This document shows positions 59,968-64,000 of a DNA stretch of 64,000 nt, in pieces. The stretch's first letter is position 1, and every line of letters begins with the position of its first letter. This DNA is from Gammaproteobacteria bacterium. Its GTDB lineage: Bacteria; Pseudomonadota; Gammaproteobacteria; Burkholderiales; Sulfuricellaceae. The notes under the pieces were generated by a model, which was given only the letters and a program-made list of their open reading frames with translations, did no database searches and was not told where the DNA came from. The position numbers and the translations under genes were made by a program. The stretch is from assembly GCA_018824405.1 (NCBI GenBank), contig JAHJGO010000026.1, positions 1-64,000 of the forward strand, given 5' to 3'.

Positions 59968-61443
59968 TTACAATTTCCCCGTTGGGGTACGCAGTAGTTC
60001 CATTCCCCACGCCACGCCGAAACCGGTGACATCCGAGGCTACCGCGCCCAGTCCGCCCTTGCAGTTGCTGGCTGAAAGATCCATGTGCAGCCACGGGGTG
60101 TTATTTTCGATGAAGCGCATCAGAAAGCGTGCAGCCAGAATGTGGTCGGCATCGCCTTCCATGGTGCATTGCTTGATGTCGGCAATCTGGCTGTCGAGAC
60201 CCTCTTCATAGTCTGCATCCAGAGGAAAGGCGTTGACGCGCTCTCCCGAGGTTTTGCCCGACTTGAGCGCCGCATCAAGCAATTTCTCGCGATTGCTGAA
60301 AATGCCGGAATAACGCGCACCCAGCGCAGTGGCCATGCTGCCGGTGAGGGTGGCGAAATCGACAATGAAATCGGGTTTTGCGCGCGATGCCAGGGTCAGT
60401 GTGTCGGCCAGCACCATGCGTCCTTCTGCGTCGGTATGGATGATCTCGATGGTGGTGCCGTTGAGCGCTGTTATCACGTCATTCTGTTTGTAGGCCTTGG
60501 GGCTGATGTGGTTCTGGGCAAGGGCGAGCCAGACATCCAGGTTGACAGGCAGATTCGCGCGACTGGTCGCAAGCAGAATGCCGAGTGCCACGGCGGAACC
60601 GTTCATGTCCTCGTGCATGCCATGCATATAACGCGCCGGCTTGAGATTGTGGCCACCGGTATCGAAACAGATACCCTTGCCGACCAGAGCCACTGTCTGT
60701 TTGGCATCGGGATGACGCAGCGAAAGATGCACGATGGCGGCGTCCTCCTCCTCGCTGCCCTGAGCCACTGCAACAAAGGCGCCGGCACCCATCTTGCGCA
60801 GTTTTTTCAGGTCATACTCTTCGCATTTCCATTTTTCTTCCTTTGCCAGCCTGCGGATGCGTTCCCGGTACTGGCCCGGTGTGAGTTCGTTGGCAGGCAG
60901 CATGGTGAGTTCGCGGCTCAGAATATTGCCGGCGGCCTGTGCGCGTTGTGTCAGATAAGCGTTGTCTGATCTGTGGCCGTACAGAGTGATTTTCTGCAGT
61001 GCCTTGCGTTCATCCTTCTTTTTTCGCACGGGAAGCAGGGCGCTGTTGACCATGGCGCAATAAATTGCACTTTCCGCAGCCAGACGACGCAGCTTGGCTG
61101 TGCCGTTGACGGCAATGGTGATTTCACGTGGTTGTTCGGCCATAAGCAACTGGAGAGCCTTGCGCATGGCCGTGTGCTGTTCAAAAGCAGTCTGTTGCAT
61201 GTCGAACATCAGCCATGTGACTAGTGTGCCTTGATCGAGATCGCTGCTAAGCGGGGCTTTTTTCAGGTCTTCCAGCTTCACGCCGCGTCTTTCCATGCGT
61301 GCTTGCAGAATTTCGACCAGGGGCATGCCCTTGAGTTGGGCAAGTTTTTTTACCGCAGGCAGAATTATCAGCAAATGACCGTTGCTGCGAATTTCCAGCG
61401 CGTTGATATCAGACTGTTTCTCAATTATTTTTGCTTGGTTCAT
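59968..61443 (-). CDS. M17 leucyl aminopeptidase family protein
   Basis: 491 residues from ATG 61443 (an ATG at 61509 is possible). Peptidase M17 motifs: ELTMLPANELTP, GKGICFDTGG (metal-binding Lys and Asp), MHEDMNGSA, and the signature HTDAEGRMVLADTL. Residues for the two metals and bicarbonate site appear conserved. The N-terminal domain is shorter and unlike PepA of E. coli, so I leave the symbol blank. Confidence 0.9.
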   Translation of the reverse strand: MNQAKIIEKQSDINALEIRSNGHLLIILPAVKKLAQLKGMPLVEILQARMERRGVKLEDLKKAPLSSDLDQGTLVTWLMFDMQQTAFEQHTAMRKALQLLMAEQPREITIAVNGTAKLRRLAAESAIYCAMVNSALLPVRKKKDERKALQKITLYGHRSDNAYLTQRAQAAGNILSRELTMLPANELTPGQYRERIRRLAKEEKWKCEEYDLKKLRKMGAGAFVAVAQGSEEEDAAIVHLSLRHPDAKQTVALVGKGICFDTGGHNLKPARYMHGMHEDMNGSAVALGILLATSRANLPVNLDVWLALAQNHISPKAYKQNDVITALNGTTIEIIHTDAEGRMVLADTLTLASRAKPDFIVDFATLTGSMATALGARYSGIFSNREKLLDAALKSGKTSGERVNAFPLDADYEEGLDSQIADIKQCTMEGDADHILAARFLMRFIENNTPWLHMDLSASNCKGGLGAVASDVTGFGVAWGMELLRTPTGKL

Positions 61444-61547
61444 GGTGCTATTTCCCGAACAGTGGCGTGTATTCTTGCCTTGACCAAAGTGGGCAAGATA
61501 AGGAATCATAACAGGTTTGAATAAATGTCTAATCAGGAGCGATCATA

Positions 61548-64000
61548 ATGGCAGCAATCCCCGACATGGACCCTCAGGAAACGCAGGAGTGGCTGGATGC
61601 TCTGGATGCGGTTCTCGAGCTGGAAGGTGTGGAGCGCGCGCATTTTCTGCTGGAGCAGATGATCGACAAGGCGCGCCGAAGTGGCGCAAATCTGCCCTAT
61701 TCGGCCAGCACGGCTTATCTCAATACCATTCCGGTACCGCAGGAAGAACATTTCCCCGGCGATCTTGCTCTGGAGCGCCGTATCCGCGCCCTGATTCGCT
61801 GGAACGCCATCGCCACGGTAATGCAGGCCAACAAGAAGAGCCCCGGTGTGGGTGGTCATATTGCCAGCTTTGCATCGGCGGCAACGCTGTATGACGTCGG
61901 TTTCAATCATTTCTTTCATGCCCCGGATGACAAGCATGGCGGGGATCTGCTGTATATCCAGGGACATTCTTCACCCGGCATTTACGCCCGTGCTTATCTT
62001 GAAGGGCGCCTGAGCGACGAGCAGATGAAAAATTTCCGCCAGGAAGTGGATGGCGGTGGCCTGCCTTCCTATCCGCATCCCTGGCTGATGCCGGATTTCT
62101 GGCAGTTCCCTACCGTGTCCATGGGTCTGGGGCCACTGACGGCGATCTATCAGGCGCGTTTCATGAAGTACCTGAACGACCGCGGCATGGTGAATACAGA
62201 GAATCGCAAGGTATGGGCTTTCCTTGGCGACGGCGAGACCGACGAGCCGGAATCGCTGGGTGCGATCTCCCTTGCGGGGCGTGAGAAGCTCGACAATCTG
62301 ATCTTCGTGGTGAATTGCAACCTGCAACGTCTGGATGGACCGGTGCGCGGCAACGGCAAGATTATTCAGGAACTCGAAGGCGTGTTCCGCGGTGCCGGCT
62401 GGAACGTGATCAAGGTGGTGTGGGGCCGCCACTGGGATGCCTTGCTTGCCAAGGACACCAAGGGCCTCCTGCTCAAACGCATGGAAGAGTGCGTGGATGG
62501 CGATTACCAGAATTACAAGGCCAAGGATGGCGCTTACGTGCGCCAGCACTTCTTCGGTAAATATCCGGAGCTGCTGGAAATGGTCGCCAATATGTCCGAT
62601 GACGATATCTGGCGCCTCAATCGCGGCGGCCACGATCCGTTCAAGGTGTATGCGGCCTATGCTGCGGCGACCAAGCACACCGGTCAGCCGACGGTGATTC
62701 TGGCCAAGACCGTGAAGGGCTATGGCATGGGCACGTCTGGCGAAGGTCAGAACATTACCCATCAGGCCAAGAAAATGTCGGATGTGTCCCTCAAGGCGTT
62801 CCGCGACCGCTTCAATATCCCCATCCCCGACGATCAGATTTCCAGCGTTCCGCTTTATCGCCCGGCCGAAGACAGCCCGGAAATGCAATACCTCAGGGAA
62901 CGCCGCAAGGCCCTGGGCGGTTACTTGCCGGCGCGGCGCATGAAAGCCGAGGCTTTGCCTGTGCCATCTCTCAAGGACTTCGATGCCATCCTCGCGGGAA
63001 CCGGCGAACGCGAGATTTCCACCACCATGGCTTTCGTGCGCATTCTCTCGACGCTGGTGAAGGACAAGGTGATTGGTAAGCACGTAGTGCCCATCGTGCC
63101 TGACGAAGCGCGTACTTTCGGCATGGAAGGCATGTTCCGTCAGCTCGGCATTTATTCCTCGCAGGGGCAGCTCTACGAGCCGCAGGACGCCGATCAGGTG
63201 ATGTATTATCGTGAAGCCAAGACCGGTCAGATTCTGGAAGAGGGGATCAACGAAGCGGGCGCATTTGCTTCCTGGGTGGCGGCGGCGACCAGCTACAGCA
63301 ACCATGGCCTGGCCATGATCCCGTTCTACATCTATTACTCGATGTTCGGCTTCCAGCGCATCGGCGATCTTGCCTGGCTGGCTGGCGATGCGCGCGCGCG
63401 CGGCTTCCTCCTGGGTGGCACGGCGGGACGAACCACGCTCAACGGCGAGGGCCTGCAGCACGAGGACGGCCACAGCCATCTGCAGGCGGCGACTATCCCC
63501 AACTGCATCAGCTATGACCCGGCCTATGCCTACGAGCTGGCGGTGATCATCCAGGATGGCCTGCGCCGCATGTACCAGGAACAGGAGGATGTCTATTACT
63601 ACCTCACGGTGATGAACGAAAACTACGTTCACCCGCCCATGCCCAAGGGCGTGGAGGAGGGCATCGTCAAGGGTATGTACCTGCTGAAAAAAGCTGGCAA
63701 GAAGAAACTCAAGGTGCGGCTGATGGGTTCAGGCACGATTCTGCGCGAAGTGGAAGCGGCTGCAGAACTGCTGGAAAACGATTTCGGCGTATCCGCCGAA
63801 GTGTGGAGCGTTACCAGCTTCAACGAACTGCGCCGCGAGGGTCTGGATGCCGTGCGCTGGAATATGCTGCACCCGGAAAAGCCGCAGCGCGAAAGTTATG
63901 TCGAAAAATGTCTCAAGGGCGGCAAGGAGCCGGTGATTGCTTCCACCGATTACATGAAAGCCTACGCCGACCAGATTCGTGAATTCGTGCCGGCAAGCTA
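61548..64000 (+). CDS. aceE: Pyruvate dehydrogenase E1 component (partial)
   Basis: The first 817 codons; the frame runs off the window (full length is about 885). Homodimeric-type E1. Starts MAAIPDMDPQETQEWLDALD, with HFFHAPDD, SMGLGPLTAIYQARFMKYL and the TPP-binding motif GDGETDEPES...NCNLQ. It decarboxylates pyruvate and passes acetyl to AceF. CAGGAGCG site. Divergent from the aminopeptidase gene over 104 bp. Confidence 0.96.
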   Translation, partial: MAAIPDMDPQETQEWLDALDAVLELEGVERAHFLLEQMIDKARRSGANLPYSASTAYLNTIPVPQEEHFPGDLALERRIRALIRWNAIATVMQANKKSPGVGGHIASFASAATLYDVGFNHFFHAPDDKHGGDLLYIQGHSSPGIYARAYLEGRLSDEQMKNFRQEVDGGGLPSYPHPWLMPDFWQFPTVSMGLGPLTAIYQARFMKYLNDRGMVNTENRKVWAFLGDGETDEPESLGAISLAGREKLDNLIFVVNCNLQRLDGPVRGNGKIIQELEGVFRGAGWNVIKVVWGRHWDALLAKDTKGLLLKRMEECVDGDYQNYKAKDGAYVRQHFFGKYPELLEMVANMSDDDIWRLNRGGHDPFKVYAAYAAATKHTGQPTVILAKTVKGYGMGTSGEGQNITHQAKKMSDVSLKAFRDRFNIPIPDDQISSVPLYRPAEDSPEMQYLRERRKALGGYLPARRMKAEALPVPSLKDFDAILAGTGEREISTTMAFVRILSTLVKDKVIGKHVVPIVPDEARTFGMEGMFRQLGIYSSQGQLYEPQDADQVMYYREAKTGQILEEGINEAGAFASWVAAATSYSNHGLAMIPFYIYYSMFGFQRIGDLAWLAGDARARGFLLGGTAGRTTLNGEGLQHEDGHSHLQAATIPNCISYDPAYAYELAVIIQDGLRRMYQEQEDVYYYLTVMNENYVHPPMPKGVEEGIVKGMYLLKKAGKKKLKVRLMGSGTILREVEAAAELLENDFGVSAEVWSVTSFNELRREGLDAVRWNMLHPEKPQRESYVEKCLKGGKEPVIASTDYMKAYADQIREFVPAS

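Noticed and set aside
61971-63632. 553-codon open frame antisense to aceE
   Set aside because: Shadow of the aceE coding sequence, whose motifs and start are clear.

Overview
The window is a betaproteobacterial chromosome segment. The recO-pdxJ-acpS-nagZ order, the uvrC-pgsA-tRNA block, and rhlE, typA, a FimV-like gene, moaA, an M17 aminopeptidase gene and aceE fit Nitrosomonadales-like sulfur or iron oxidisers; the genus cannot be fixed from sequence alone. The segment carries two accessory insertions: an integron remnant at the left edge and a complete-looking 43.5-kb prophage in the middle.

Layout. 1-130: right end of an IS3-family element that cut a cassette gene. 131-1803: an integron remnant (integrase gene, attI-type core site, one whole cassette with a small membrane protein, one truncated cassette). 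1816-8715: host genes recO, pdxJ, acpS, nagZ, a DUF559 endonuclease gene set in palindromic repeats, a family-5-like uracil-DNA glycosylase, a 4-oxalocrotonate tautomerase-like gene, uvrC and pgsA. 8771-9010: tRNA-Gly(GCC) and tRNA-Cys(GCA). 8966-52466: prophage in the 3' half of tRNA-Cys, bounded by a 47-bp direct repeat. 52473-64000: tRNA-Leu(UAA), a glycine-zipper protein, rhlE, typA, fimV-like, moaA, aminopeptidase and the start of aceE.

The prophage resembles a temperate podovirus with a Bordetella BPP-1 / Burkholderia BcepC6B type head and tail. Its virion module has TerS, TerL, a cupin-like protein, a T7-type portal, a Bbp19-like protein, scaffold, major capsid, Bbp16-like protein, tail adaptor, nozzle, two internal virion proteins (one with a lytic transglycosylase domain), a 2285-residue polyvalent ejection protein with GNAT-like and zincin-like segments, a T7-type fibre, accessory fibre and SPRY proteins, and a holin / endolysin / Rz / nested Rz1 lysis cassette. 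The early half is lambda-like: CI-type S24 repressor and Cro-like gene diverge across operators, and a second operator cluster controls a long leftward operon. That operon encodes a DUF2800 nuclease, a DUF2815 protein, a family A DNA polymerase, VRR-NUC, a cytosine methyltransferase, an SNF2 helicase, a DUF3310 protein and a dCMP deaminase. The rightward early operon has a second SNF2-type helicase, a second DNA methyltransferase and a primase-helicase, followed by an iteron-rich possible origin. Most early genes overlap by 4 nt (ATGA or GTGA), and several genes shorter than 60 codons emerge from following that coupling.

Main observations: (i) a 12-mer GGTGCGCGTATC found five times, always at virion-module gene borders and four times directly after a stop codon; (ii) matched GTTGC-N7-GCAAC operator pairs at both early promoters with identical 46-bp spacing and a probably leaderless cI; (iii) a signal-peptide-like extension on the major capsid protein; (iv) two helicase-methyltransferase pairs in one phage; (v) a possible overprinted gene inside the polyvalent protein gene; (vi) a frameshifted TraR/DksA-like gene; (vii) a short integron cassette array next to recO.
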